A stretch of 10,721 bases of DNA from an uncultured Clostridia bacterium (GTDB taxonomy: Bacteria > Bacillota > Clostridia > Oscillospirales > Acutalibacteraceae), in the NCBI GenBank assembly GCA_947626485.1, contig CANQSG010000057.1, forward strand, positions 1 to 10,721, read 5' to 3'. Under the pieces are notes generated by a model that was given only the letters and a program-made list of their open reading frames with translations, was not told where the DNA came from and did not search any database. Below are positions 1-6,803 of the stretch, in pieces; within the stretch, counting starts at the first letter, position 1, and each line of letters begins with the position of its first letter. The position numbers and the translations under genes are program-made.

Positions 1-1251
1 GATCATTTCCGGCTCGAACCAGATGCCGAACTGCATACCGCAGCGGTGGCAGGTCTCGATCACCGGGGCGAGGCCGTCGGGGAATTTGGCGGGGTCGGGC
101 GTCCAGTCGCCGAGCGAATTCGTGTCGTCGTCCCGCTTGCCGAACCAGCCGTCGTCGACGACGAAGATGTCGATGCCCATGCCGGCGGCGCGTTCGATGG
201 TCTGTTTGAGCTTTTCGGCGTCAAAATGATAGTAGAGCCCCTCCCAGCTGTTGAGGATCACGGGCTTGACGCGGTCGCGGTATTTCGATTTTCCGAGGCG
301 CTGCCGACAGGCGCGGTGGAAGCTGCGCGACATGCCGCCGAGACCCTCGTCGCTGAAAACGAGCAGGGCTTCGGGCGTCTCAAACGACGCGCCGGGCTCG
401 AGCAGCCAGGAGAAATCGAAGGGCTGCACGCCGCCCATGACGCGGGTGGTGTCGTACTGGTCGACGTCGGCGCTCAAAGCGAAGCTGCCGCTGTAAATCA
501 AAGTGACGCCGTAGACCTCGCCGGTCTCCTCGCCCGCGTCGGGGCGGCGAAGGGCGAGGAAGGGCGCCGCCTGGTGGCTCGAGGAGCCGCGCAGGCTCTG
601 CACCGTGTGGGAGCCGTGCGAAAGGGGCAGCCGCTCGACGTTGCGCTCCCGCGCCCAGGCGCCGTGCAGCTGGATGAGCTCGAAATCCTTGTCCGGCAGG
701 TCGAAGCTGAAGCTCGCCGCCTTTTGCAGCCGCAGATCTCTCGCGCCGACATTGGTGACGCGCGCACAGCGGGAGATGCCGTCGAGATCGGCGAAGACCG
801 TGTAGGAAAGGGTGACCTCAAGCAGACCGCGCCCGTCGCGCAGCGTGATCTCAAGCGTCTGCGCGTCGTTTTCCGTCGCGAGCAGGCCGGGCAGCGGGCG
901 GCGTTCGGGCTTGCCGGAAAGCAGGCGGTGCGAGACATAGCGCAGGTCGGTCAGGCGGCTGCCGTCGGGATATTGCACGTGGAGCGCCGGGGTGCGGAAA
1001 TCGCTCATGCCGTAGGTCGGGTACTCCTGCGGCAGCGCGTCGAGCGAGAAGGGGTGCGCCATCGTGTAGCCCGGCACCATCGGGCTGAAGGGGCGCTCGC
1101 GGACGGGCGCGAGAAAGGCCGCGTCCTGCCGGGCGATGCGCTTGCCGTAATACAGGTGCAGCAGAGTGTCGTCCGGGCCGATGAAAATCAGGTAGCTCGT
1201 GCGGGGGGTCTCGAGAAAAAAGGTCTTTTTCTCCGGGTCAAAATGAATCAT
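1..1251 (-). CDS. GH36 alpha-galactosidase, N-terminal part (runs off the left edge)
   Basis: Alpha-galactosidase of glycoside hydrolase family 36, which releases terminal alpha-1,6-galactose from melibiose, raffinose-type oligosaccharides or galactomannan. No signal peptide is visible, so it is probably cytoplasmic. Reading leftwards from ATG at 1251 gives 417 uninterrupted codons. Residues about 1-320 fit the N-terminal beta-sandwich. The start of the catalytic barrel follows, with NSWEG (334-338), VVDDGWFGKRDDD (364-376), LGDW (380-383) and FGIWFEPEMI (408-417), all hallmarks of bacterial GH36. Family members are about 730 residues, so some 57 percent is present. The nucleophile aspartate (KWD-type motif) and the acid/base lie outside the window. 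The start is supported by GAGGAG at 1260-1265, eight bases upstream. The gene is transcribed divergently from rlmB and has its own putative promoter and palindrome upstream. I see no transporter or regulator here. Family assignment is secure; exact substrate is inference. Confidence 0.95.
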   Translation of the reverse strand, partial: MIHFDPEKKTFFLETPRTSYLIFIGPDDTLLHLYYGKRIARQDAAFLAPVRERPFSPMVPGYTMAHPFSLDALPQEYPTYGMSDFRTPALHVQYPDGSRLTDLRYVSHRLLSGKPERRPLPGLLATENDAQTLEITLRDGRGLLEVTLSYTVFADLDGISRCARVTNVGARDLRLQKAASFSFDLPDKDFELIQLHGAWARERNVERLPLSHGSHTVQSLRGSSSHQAAPFLALRRPDAGEETGEVYGVTLIYSGSFALSADVDQYDTTRVMGGVQPFDFSWLLEPGASFETPEALLVFSDEGLGGMSRSFHRACRQRLGKSKYRDRVKPVILNSWEGLYYHFDAEKLKQTIERAAGMGIDIFVVDDGWFGKRDDDTNSLGDWTPDPAKFPDGLAPVIETCHRCGMQFGIWFEPEMI

Positions 1252-1324
1252 GTGCTTCACTCCTCGTGCTGTTTCGCGCCGGCGTCAAGGGCATTTCAAC
1301 CCGCAACCCCGCCGCAGACGCTTT

Positions 1325-1353
1325 ATTGTACCACATTTCGCCGCGAAAGAAAA
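1325..1353 (-). promoter_or_regulatory. Putative extended -10 promoter of the alpha-galactosidase gene
   Basis: On the minus strand, TACAAT (1330-1325) is preceded directly by TGG, giving TGGTACAAT, a good extended -10 element. The matching -35 position, 17 bases upstream (1353-1348), reads TTTTCT and is weak. Transcription would begin near 1318, leaving a leader of about 65 bases before the ATG. A weak -35 with a palindrome just upstream suggests dependence on an activator; that part is inference. Confidence 0.5.
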
Positions 1354-1381
1354 GACTTATTTTCGGCAGTTTTTCGCCGCA

Positions 1382-1400
1382 AAATTTAGGCTAAATTTAG
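1382..1400. promoter_or_regulatory. Operator-like palindrome AAATTTAG-G-CTAAATTT
   Basis: A perfect 8-bp inverted repeat with a one-base spacer occupies 1382-1398. The overlapping stretch CTAAATTTAG (1391-1400) is itself a perfect palindrome, and a further CTAAATTT lies at 1430-1437. These AT-rich, symmetric sites are conspicuous in a GC-rich genome. They sit about 70 bases upstream of the predicted alpha-galactosidase transcription start and more than 100 bases upstream of the rlmB start, a position typical of activator binding for the sugar gene. The cognate regulator is not in the window. Confidence 0.4.
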
Positions 1401-1497
1401 TGATTTCGGATTTGCCGAATCGTACCTGACTAAATTTGAAACGGAGCGGCGTGAAATGGGACGGGTCGAAAAATCTGTTTTTTGTCGATTTCCCTAC

Positions 1498-1526
1498 TTC
1501 TCTTTTTCGGATAGATGTGGTATAAT
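1498..1526 (+). promoter_or_regulatory. Putative promoter of rlmB and the following genes
   Basis: A consensus TATAAT at 1521-1526 is preceded by TGG (1518-1520), making a perfect extended -10 (TGGTATAAT). The -35 position with a 17-base spacer (1498-1503) reads TTCTCT and is poor, as is common with extended -10 promoters. The expected start is near 1533, giving a leader of under 30 bases before the rlmB ATG. A sigma-A type promoter for a housekeeping gene is the likely reading. Confidence 0.7.
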
Positions 1527-1559
1527 CATTGTGTATAAATATAAGGGGGACGGTTCCGG

Positions 1560-2312
1560 ATGGTGGAACAGGATACGCAGTTACAGATTATCGTCGGGCG
1601 AAACGCCGTGGCGGAGGCGCTGCGCGCCGGGCGGGAGATCGACCGGCTGCTCGTGGCGAAGGGCGCTTCGGGCGGGTCGCTGAGCGCGATCCTCGCCCAG
1701 TGCCGGGCGCGCGGCATCCCGATCAAAGACGTCTCCCCCGCCAAGCTCGACGCCCTGTGTCAGGGGGCGGTGCATCAGGGGGTCGCGATCCAGTTCGCCG
1801 CGCAGCAGTATTGCAGCGTCGACGATCTGCTCGCCGTCGCCGAAGAACGCGGGGAGCCGCCCTTTCTCATTTTGTGCGACAAGATCGAGGACCCGCACAA
1901 CCTCGGCGCGATCCTGCGCACCGCCGAAGCCTGCGGCGCTCACGGCGTCGTGCTGCCGAAGCGGCACAGCGCCTCGCTGACCCCGGCGACGGCGAAATCG
2001 GCGAGCGGCGCCCTCGAATACGTCGGGGTGGCGCGGGTCACGAATCTGGCGGCGGAGATCGACCGCCTGAAGGAAAAAGGCGTCTGGGTCTACGGCGCCG
2101 ATATGCAGGGCACGCTCTGGCACGAGATCGACTACACCGGGCCGGTCGCCCTCGTCATCGGCAGCGAGGGCAAGGGCATCGGCCCCCTCGTCGCCGGCAA
2201 GTGCGACGCGCTGGTGCGGCTGCCGATGCTCGGAAAAATCAACTCGCTGAACGCCTCGGTCGCCGCCGGCGTTTTCATGTACGAAGTGGCGCGGCAGCGC
2301 ATGCAGCCGTAA
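1560..2312 (+). CDS. rlmB: 23S rRNA 2'-O-ribose methyltransferase, RlmB/TrmH (SpoU) family
   Basis: SPOUT-class methyltransferase that uses S-adenosylmethionine to 2'-O-methylate a guanosine in 23S rRNA (G2251 in E. coli numbering for RlmB). The 250-residue length is standard. Residues about 8-80 form the N-terminal L30e-like RNA-binding domain, including GRNAVAEAL. The catalytic domain shows motif 1 DPHNLGAILRTAEA (111-124, with Asn114 and Arg120), motif 2 ALVIGSEGKGI (197-207) and motif 3 LPMLGKINSLNASVAAG (221-237), which form the knotted SAM site. The ATG at 1560 is chosen because AAGGGGG (1543-1549) lies ten bases upstream. It follows a strong extended -10 promoter and is first in the rightward unit, 22 bases before the next gene. 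Other TrmH-family rRNA or tRNA methyltransferases are the only real alternative; the family is certain, and the exact target is inferred. Confidence 0.93.
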   Translation: MVEQDTQLQIIVGRNAVAEALRAGREIDRLLVAKGASGGSLSAILAQCRARGIPIKDVSPAKLDALCQGAVHQGVAIQFAAQQYCSVDDLLAVAEERGEPPFLILCDKIEDPHNLGAILRTAEACGAHGVVLPKRHSASLTPATAKSASGALEYVGVARVTNLAAEIDRLKEKGVWVYGADMQGTLWHEIDYTGPVALVIGSEGKGIGPLVAGKCDALVRLPMLGKINSLNASVAAGVFMYEVARQRMQP

Positions 2313-2334
2313 GCCGGAAGGGAATTTTTGGAAT

Positions 2335-5196
2335 ATGGGACTGTTCAAACGCAAATATCGAAACGCGCCGGAGGACGCCGGCCTGCTCGATTTCAACCTG
2401 CCCTTCGCGTTTCCGGAGGACGAGGACGAAGAGGTCACGCCCATCGGGAAACGGCAGGTGCAGTCGACCTATGCGCTGACCGCCGAGGAGGTTTCCCACG
2501 CCCAGGCGGGCGACCGCCCGGCGCACCCAACGGGCGAGATCCCCATGCAGGCCGAACAGCAGAATCTGCACGCCGCCGGCGAATTGCTCTATCAGCGCAT
2601 GATGCAGGACAGACGGCAGACGCAGGGCAAGACCGCCGAAGCGCCGCCGGAGGAAGCGGCAGAAACACTGCCGCCGATTTTAGTCGCGCCGCCCGAGCCG
2701 GAAATGCCGGAGCCGCCCGCGCCGGCCGCGCAACCGCCGATCAAGGTCGAACCGCCGGTCAAAGCGGAAACGCCCGCAATTCCCGCACAACCGGAGCCGC
2801 CGAAGGAGCCGGAAGCGCCTGCGAAAGTCAAAGTGCCACAGCCGCCGAAAGCGCCTGCGAAAGTCGAAGCGCCGCAACAGCCGAAAGCTCCCGAAAAACC
2901 GGAACCGCCGCAGCGACCGGAGCCGCAAAAGCAGCCGGAGGCGCCCGCGAAGGCCGAGACGGCGAAACAGCCGGAAGCGCCGGCGCGGAAATCGCTGCTC
3001 GACCTCTGCAAGCCCTTCCTCACCGACGAAAACGGGCGGACGGCAGGCGCCAACGCGCCCGATTACATCCTTGAAAGCGTCGACGAGATCATTCTTTCTG
3101 CCGAGCGCAAGGCGGCGGAAAACGTCGCGAAGCGTTACGGCATGACGCTGAAAATCGACCCTGCGGCAAGTCGTCCCACCGCCCCCGCCGCAAAACCCGA
3201 CGCGCCGCAGCCCGCAAAACCCGCCGCGAAGCCGACCGCCGAACGCCGGCAGCCGAGCCGACCGACCGAAGCCGGACGGACGGGGACGTCGCTCGCGCCG
3301 AGCCGGATGGGCTCCGCCGCCGCCGCCGCGAAGCGCCAGATTTTGCAAAACCGCGCGCAGACAAGACCCGCCGCCCGGACGCCCGATGAGATCCCGATGC
3401 GCCGCGCGACGCCGTCCGCAAACGCGGTGCGGGAAGCGGTGCGCGAGAACCCGGCGCGGGACGACCGCCCGGTGACGCCGAAGCGCGAAACCGAAGCGCC
3501 GCAGACCGTTCCTTCGCGCCCGACGCCGACGAACGACGCCCGCCCCGGCGACGCCGGACAGCAGTCCACCCGACAGTTCCGCCCCGCCGACAAGGCCGAC
3601 CCCATCGACATCAGCAGCGGCAAAAAATACATCGACGTCCACGCCGCCGACCTGCCGCCGGCGCCGGAGGAGGTCATGCCGCGCAAGTCCGCGCCGCCCG
3701 CTCGGTCACAGGCGAAAAACAACGACGCCGCCCTGCCGCAGGCGCCCCGCCGCGCACCCGAACGCGAGGCGAAACCGCAGCCCGCGCCGCCCGCCCTGCC
3801 GCGGGAATTTGAGGCGGATTACACGTCCTACGCCGACGCGAAGCCCATCCGCCACACCCTTTTCACCCAAAAACGCCGCGCCGTCTTCCGGCTGCTGCCG
3901 ACGCTGCTGCTGACGGCGGCGATGATCGTTTGCAGCCTGCCCGCCGTTTCGAATGCCTGCACCGGCTGGCTGCACGCGAAGGGCGTCGTGCCGTTCGCGC
4001 TGCTGCTCCTGCTCACGCTGCTGCACCTCGACGTCTGGAAGGGCTTCGCCGCGCTGCTGCCGGGGCGGCAAAACGCCGATCTGCCGGTCGCCGTCGGCCT
4101 GCTCGGAGCGCTGATCCACGAGACCTCCCTGCTCTTCTTGCAGCCCGAAAACGCCCTTTCCTTCCTCGCGCCCGCCGCCGCCTTCTGCCTGCTCTGCCGC
4201 GACGTCGGCCGCCTGATGCAGGCCTCGGTCGTGCTCGAAAACTTCAAGCAGATCGCGACGCCGCAGGAGAAGACCGCCTTTTTCGCCATCGACGACCGCC
4301 CCGTCACCTACGCCATGACCCACGATTCCATCCCCGGCGATGCGCTGGTCGCCTCGGGGCGCAGGACGACGCAGATTCTCGACTTCCTGCGCCGCTCCTT
4401 CGCGCCGGGACCGCTTGAGACGAAAAACCGCGCCGTCGCCCTGCTCGCGCTGATCGCGGGGGTCGTCATCTCCCTGCTCGCGGGTCTGCGCGGCGGGATC
4501 GCCGCCGTTCTGCCCGCCTTCGGCGCGGCGCTCTGCCTGACGGCGCCGCCGACCGCCCTGCTGACCGGGGCGCTGCCCGTGAAATTGGCAGCCGACCGGC
4601 TCGGCCGTTACGGCGCGATGCTGGCGGGTTCTGCCGCCGCCGCAGAGGTCGAACAGGTCAACGCCGCCGCCTTCACGGTGCAGGAGCTCTTCCCCGCCGG
4701 CAGCGTTCGCCTGCTCAACATGAAGATTCTCGGGACCGCCGTCAGCGACGAGACCCTCGCGCAGGCAGCCGCCGTCGCGCAGGGCATCGGCAGCCCGCTG
4801 ACCGACCTGTTTTTGCGCATTGTCGACACCCGCGCCGACGCCGCCCTGCCCAAGGCCGATTCCGTCAAATATGAGGATCGGCTCGGCATTTCCGGCTGGG
4901 TGGGCGAGCGCCGCCTGTTCATCGGCAACCGCACCCTGCTCGAGGCGCACGGCATCGCCGCGCCGTCGGTCGAGCTCGACCACAAGATTTTGCACAACGG
5001 CTGCTTCCCGGTGTATCTGGCCTGCGACGGCAAGGCGCAGGCGCTGCTCATCGTCAAATACGAGGCGCGCCCCGACGTGACTTATGAGCTCTGCCGCCTG
5101 TGCAACGCGGGCGTGACGGTGCTCGTCAACAACTGCGACCCCAACGTCACCGACGAGATGATCTGCGATTATTCGGGCTTTACGCCGACTGCGTGA
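2335..5196 (+). CDS. Proline-rich membrane protein with a degenerate P1B-type ATPase core (apparently frameshifted near its end)
   Basis: 953 residues as read. Residues 1 to about 510 are hydrophilic and low in complexity, rich in Pro, Ala, Lys, Glu and Arg, with PPKAPAKVEAP-like repeats at about 150-215 and a probable folded island at 218-275. The rest follows the plan of a heavy-metal P-type ATPase: four hydrophobic segments (about 516-538, 552-570, 583-602, 607-625), a shortened actuator-like loop, two more segments (699-717, 722-745), then cytoplasmic P- and N-domain remnants. N-domain features LGISGWVGERRLFIGNRTLL (850-869) are recognisable. The phosphorylation motif DKTGT is absent: after VEQVNAAAF (772-780) comes TVQEL. 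The ion-site CPC is replaced by APP (737-739), and no TGE or GDGxND is present. It therefore probably cannot pump by the normal cycle; a binding, sensing or structural role is inference. The ATG follows GGAAGGGA (2316-2323). The C-terminus continues in another frame after about 5180. Confidence 0.75.
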   Translation: MGLFKRKYRNAPEDAGLLDFNLPFAFPEDEDEEVTPIGKRQVQSTYALTAEEVSHAQAGDRPAHPTGEIPMQAEQQNLHAAGELLYQRMMQDRRQTQGKTAEAPPEEAAETLPPILVAPPEPEMPEPPAPAAQPPIKVEPPVKAETPAIPAQPEPPKEPEAPAKVKVPQPPKAPAKVEAPQQPKAPEKPEPPQRPEPQKQPEAPAKAETAKQPEAPARKSLLDLCKPFLTDENGRTAGANAPDYILESVDEIILSAERKAAENVAKRYGMTLKIDPAASRPTAPAAKPDAPQPAKPAAKPTAERRQPSRPTEAGRTGTSLAPSRMGSAAAAAKRQILQNRAQTRPAARTPDEIPMRRATPSANAVREAVRENPARDDRPVTPKRETEAPQTVPSRPTPTNDARPGDAGQQSTRQFRPADKADPIDISSGKKYIDVHAADLPPAPEEVMPRKSAPPARSQAKNNDAALPQAPRRAPEREAKPQPAPPALPREFEADYTSYADAKPIRHTLFTQKRRAVFRLLPTLLLTAAMIVCSLPAVSNACTGWLHAKGVVPFALLLLLTLLHLDVWKGFAALLPGRQNADLPVAVGLLGALIHETSLLFLQPENALSFLAPAAAFCLLCRDVGRLMQASVVLENFKQIATPQEKTAFFAIDDRPVTYAMTHDSIPGDALVASGRRTTQILDFLRRSFAPGPLETKNRAVALLALIAGVVISLLAGLRGGIAAVLPAFGAALCLTAPPTALLTGALPVKLAADRLGRYGAMLAGSAAAAEVEQVNAAAFTVQELFPAGSVRLLNMKILGTAVSDETLAQAAAVAQGIGSPLTDLFLRIVDTRADAALPKADSVKYEDRLGISGWVGERRLFIGNRTLLEAHGIAAPSVELDHKILHNGCFPVYLACDGKAQALLIVKYEARPDVTYELCRLCNAGVTVLVNNCDPNVTDEMICDYSGFTPTA
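2813..2865 (+). repeat. In-frame direct repeat in the proline-rich coding region
   Basis: A 17-base sequence (AAGCGCCTGCGAAAGTC) occurs at 2813-2829 and again at 2849-2865, exactly 36 bases (12 codons) apart and in frame. It encodes the repeated APAKV element of the proline-rich segment. Looser copies of the same Lys/Pro/Ala/Glu pattern continue to about 2985. This is a sign of internal duplication or slippage in a disordered linker. Confidence 0.7.
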
Positions 5197-5204
5197 AGGT
5201 CATG
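5176..5204 (+). other. Probable frameshift site joining the two parts of the P-type ATPase-like protein
   Basis: In the upstream frame the codons GGC TTT ACG lead quickly to TGA at 5194-5196. If the T-run at 5179-5181 had one more T, the reading would pass through TAC GCC GAC TGC GTG AAG (from 5181) into the downstream frame without a break, giving one protein of about 1056 residues. The site has no canonical X-XXY-YYZ slippery heptamer. A one-base deletion, or a sequencing error in the T-run, is more likely than programmed frameshifting. Confidence 0.65.
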
Positions 5205-5504
5205 AACAGTGCCGCGAGCGATATGCATTTGCAGGCGACGCGGCCGGTCGAGCAGCTTTCCGCCCCCGCCGCCTATCAGAGCGGGTCGGCAGCCGCGCCG
5301 GCGGCCATCATCAACGCCGCCATCCGGGTGCGGCGTGCCGGCGCCGTCATGACGGCGCTGCACATCGTCTGCCTCTGCCTCGCCCTTGCGCTCTACGCCT
5401 ATCTCTGCTTCAGCGGCATCCCGCTGACGCTGCCGATGCTCGGCGGGTACTGGCTGGTCGCCCTGCTGATTGCCTGCCTCGTGCCCTGTCTGAACCGACC
5501 CTAA
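5202..5504 (+). CDS. C-terminal fragment of the P-type ATPase-like protein (two membrane helices)
   Basis: A 100-residue open frame from ATG 5202, five bases after the TGA of the preceding frame. The same frame is open back to the presumed shift at 5181, and a GTG at 5193 overlaps that TGA. It starts with a short hydrophilic stretch, then AAIINAAIRVRRAG (35-48), and ends with two hydrophobic segments (about 48-70 and 77-97). In P1B-type ATPases the last two helices follow the catalytic domains in just this way, so these complete an eight-helix layout. The only nearby ribosome binding site is GAAGG, two bases before the ATG, which is too close to work well. I therefore read it as the displaced end of the upstream gene rather than an independent gene. 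Coupled re-initiation, giving a separate subunit, remains possible. Confidence 0.6.
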   Translation: MNSAASDMHLQATRPVEQLSAPAAYQSGSAAAPAAIINAAIRVRRAGAVMTALHIVCLCLALALYAYLCFSGIPLTLPMLGGYWLVALLIACLVPCLNRP

Positions 5505-5538
5505 GCCCCGCGCAGCCCAAAAAACGGGAGGTGGAACC

Positions 5539-6717
5539 TTGCGCTCGATTCATGCGTTTGCCGAACGGTGGCTGACCGATCAAAACCTCGTTTACCTCGC
5601 CTTTTTCAGCGTCTGGCTGCCCTACCCCGTGACGGCTGCCGTCCTGCTGTTCCTCGGCGTGTACCTGCTCGCCTCCAAGCGCACCCGCGGCAATATCTTC
5701 CGCCACCGGCTCGCCTTTACCGTGCCCGTTTTTGCGCTGTTGACCTTTTTTGTCGCGCTCTATTACCGCAACTGGCTCGGGATGCTCTGCTCCGTCGCCT
5801 ACTTCTTAATTATGGTCGTCGCCCTGTTTGCGCGCAGCGTCATGACCCGCACGATCTTCGAGCGGGCGCTCAACGGCTGCTGTCTGCTCAGCCTCCCGCT
5901 GCTGCCCATCGGCATCGTCGACCGGCTGCTGCACCTCGGCGAAAAGCTCTTTCGCTTTCAGGGCTGGTTTTTCAACCCGAATTACCTCGCGACGATCATG
6001 TCGACCGTCATCCTCATCTGCGCCTACAAGGTCACCGCCCGCAAGGGCAGCCTCTGGTTTTACTATGCGACGGCCGTCTGCGCCGCCGTGACGATGTACC
6101 TCTGCGGCAGCATGTTCGCCTGGGTCGAGCTGCTGATGGGCGTTTCGGTGCTGCTGTCCCTCATGCGCCAGCACCAGCTGCTCAGCATTCTGCTGCTGCT
6201 GACCGCCGTCTGCGGCATCATTCTCTACTGCGTGCCGGAGGTTTTCCCGCGGCTGAGCGAGACGAATTTCACGACCGAATTCCGCATTTCGATCTGGAAC
6301 TTAAGCATGCGCTCCATTCCGGAAGCCCCCGTGTTCGGCCGCGGATTTTTGAGCTATCGGCTGATCTCCCACCGCGTGCCGGACGCCTATCTTTCGGAGC
6401 ATGCCCACAATTTGGTGCTCGAGCCGCTGCTCAGCTTCGGCGTCGTCGGCACGGCGCTCTTTCTGCTGTATTTCATCCCCTATTACCGCACGGTGCTGCG
6501 CTGCAAAAACCGCATCCACAAAAGCCACATCACCGCTTTGATCCTCTCGCTGACCGCCGCCACCCTGATCCACGGCACGACCGACATGACGATGCTCTGG
6601 CTGCAAACCGGGCTGTTTTTCATGCTGATCCTCTCGGGCGTCGGCGCCGACGAAAAGGTGCTTGCCGCGCGGCTCGAACGGCTGCGGGAGTATGCCGCCG
6701 CGAACGGGGAAAGCTAA
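5539..6717 (+). CDS. O-antigen ligase-like polytopic membrane protein (Wzy/RfaL family)
   Basis: 392 residues with about ten hydrophobic segments along most of the length, and a large extracytoplasmic-type loop before the C-terminal helices. FFNPNYLA (144-151), an Arg and Trp in FRISIWNLS (248-256), FGRG (266-269), HAHNLVLEPLLSFGVVG (288-304) and HGTTD (345-349) fit the O-antigen ligase/polymerase family (PF04932). Such proteins transfer or polymerise undecaprenyl-linked glycans on the outer face of the membrane. In a Gram-positive the product could be an exopolysaccharide, a teichuronic-type polymer or a glycoprotein glycan; nothing here decides. TTG is taken as start because GGAGG (5527-5531) lies seven bases upstream and no later start is as well placed. 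It follows the P-type-like gene by 34 bases and precedes metG by 86. No glycosyltransferase genes accompany it, which is unusual for a glycan-assembly protein. Confidence 0.8.
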   Translation: MRSIHAFAERWLTDQNLVYLAFFSVWLPYPVTAAVLLFLGVYLLASKRTRGNIFRHRLAFTVPVFALLTFFVALYYRNWLGMLCSVAYFLIMVVALFARSVMTRTIFERALNGCCLLSLPLLPIGIVDRLLHLGEKLFRFQGWFFNPNYLATIMSTVILICAYKVTARKGSLWFYYATAVCAAVTMYLCGSMFAWVELLMGVSVLLSLMRQHQLLSILLLLTAVCGIILYCVPEVFPRLSETNFTTEFRISIWNLSMRSIPEAPVFGRGFLSYRLISHRVPDAYLSEHAHNLVLEPLLSFGVVGTALFLLYFIPYYRTVLRCKNRIHKSHITALILSLTAATLIHGTTDMTMLWLQTGLFFMLILSGVGADEKVLAARLERLREYAAANGES

Positions 6718-6728
6718 CGAAAACCGCG

Positions 6729-6788
6729 CCCGGCGAATTTGCCGGGTACGATACAAAACGATTTTGGATTTGCAATCCGTTGCAAAAT
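6729..6788 (+). promoter_or_regulatory. Two inverted repeats in the leader of metG
   Basis: In the 86-base gap before metG, CCCGGC (6729-6734) pairs with GCCGGG (6741-6746) around a six-base loop. ATTTTG (6761-6766) can pair with CAAAAT (6783-6788), with GATT/AATC nested inside. The second structure ends two bases before the GGAGGG ribosome binding site. Neither has a T-run, so they are not typical terminators. The gap is too short for a T-box or S-box, and I see no convincing sigma-A promoter here. A processing or translational role is speculation. Confidence 0.3.
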
Positions 6789-6803
6789 AAGGAGGGTTCC
6801 TGC

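Larger units (their letters stand above)
1252..1559. other. Divergent intergenic region between the alpha-galactosidase gene and rlmB
   Basis: About 308 bases without a convincing gene, clearly richer in A+T than its flanks. It holds two divergent extended -10 promoters (near 1325-1353 on minus and 1498-1526 on plus) and the AAATTTAG palindrome cluster (1382-1437). A short inverted repeat, TTCGG-N5-CCGAA, lies at 1405-1419. I see no RNA gene or riboswitch pattern that I can support. Confidence 0.7.

Noticed and set aside
46..1389. A 447-codon plus-strand open frame covering the left end
   Set aside because: It is antisense to a textbook GH36 coding sequence, has a low-complexity Ala/Arg/Val-rich product and no ribosome binding site. 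Long antisense frames are expected in GC-rich DNA.
2640..2990. CRISPR-like or tandem-repeat array
   Set aside because: The repeats are in frame, irregular and encode a Pro/Ala/Lys-rich linker. There are no constant repeats with unique spacers.
3706..4995. A 429-codon minus-strand open frame
   Set aside because: It lies wholly within the P-type ATPase-like gene on the other strand. Its product is Gln/Arg/Gly-rich without any recognisable motif, as expected from the complement of GC-biased codons.
5173..5184. Programmed -1 ribosomal frameshifting
   Set aside because: The local sequence G GGC TTT does not fit the X-XXY-YYZ rule, and I see no clear downstream stem-loop or pseudoknot. A one-base deletion explains the data more simply.
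5568..6803. N-terminal extension of the metG frame through the ligase-like gene
   Set aside because: The frame is open by chance, but the translated extension is Arg/Ala/Pro-rich noise. The GTG at 6804 has an ideal ribosome binding site and MetRS homology starts right there.
6718..6803. T-box or S-box riboswitch controlling metG
   Set aside because: The gap is only 86 bases, lacks the T-box sequence and the conserved SAM-riboswitch core, and has no terminator/antiterminator pair.
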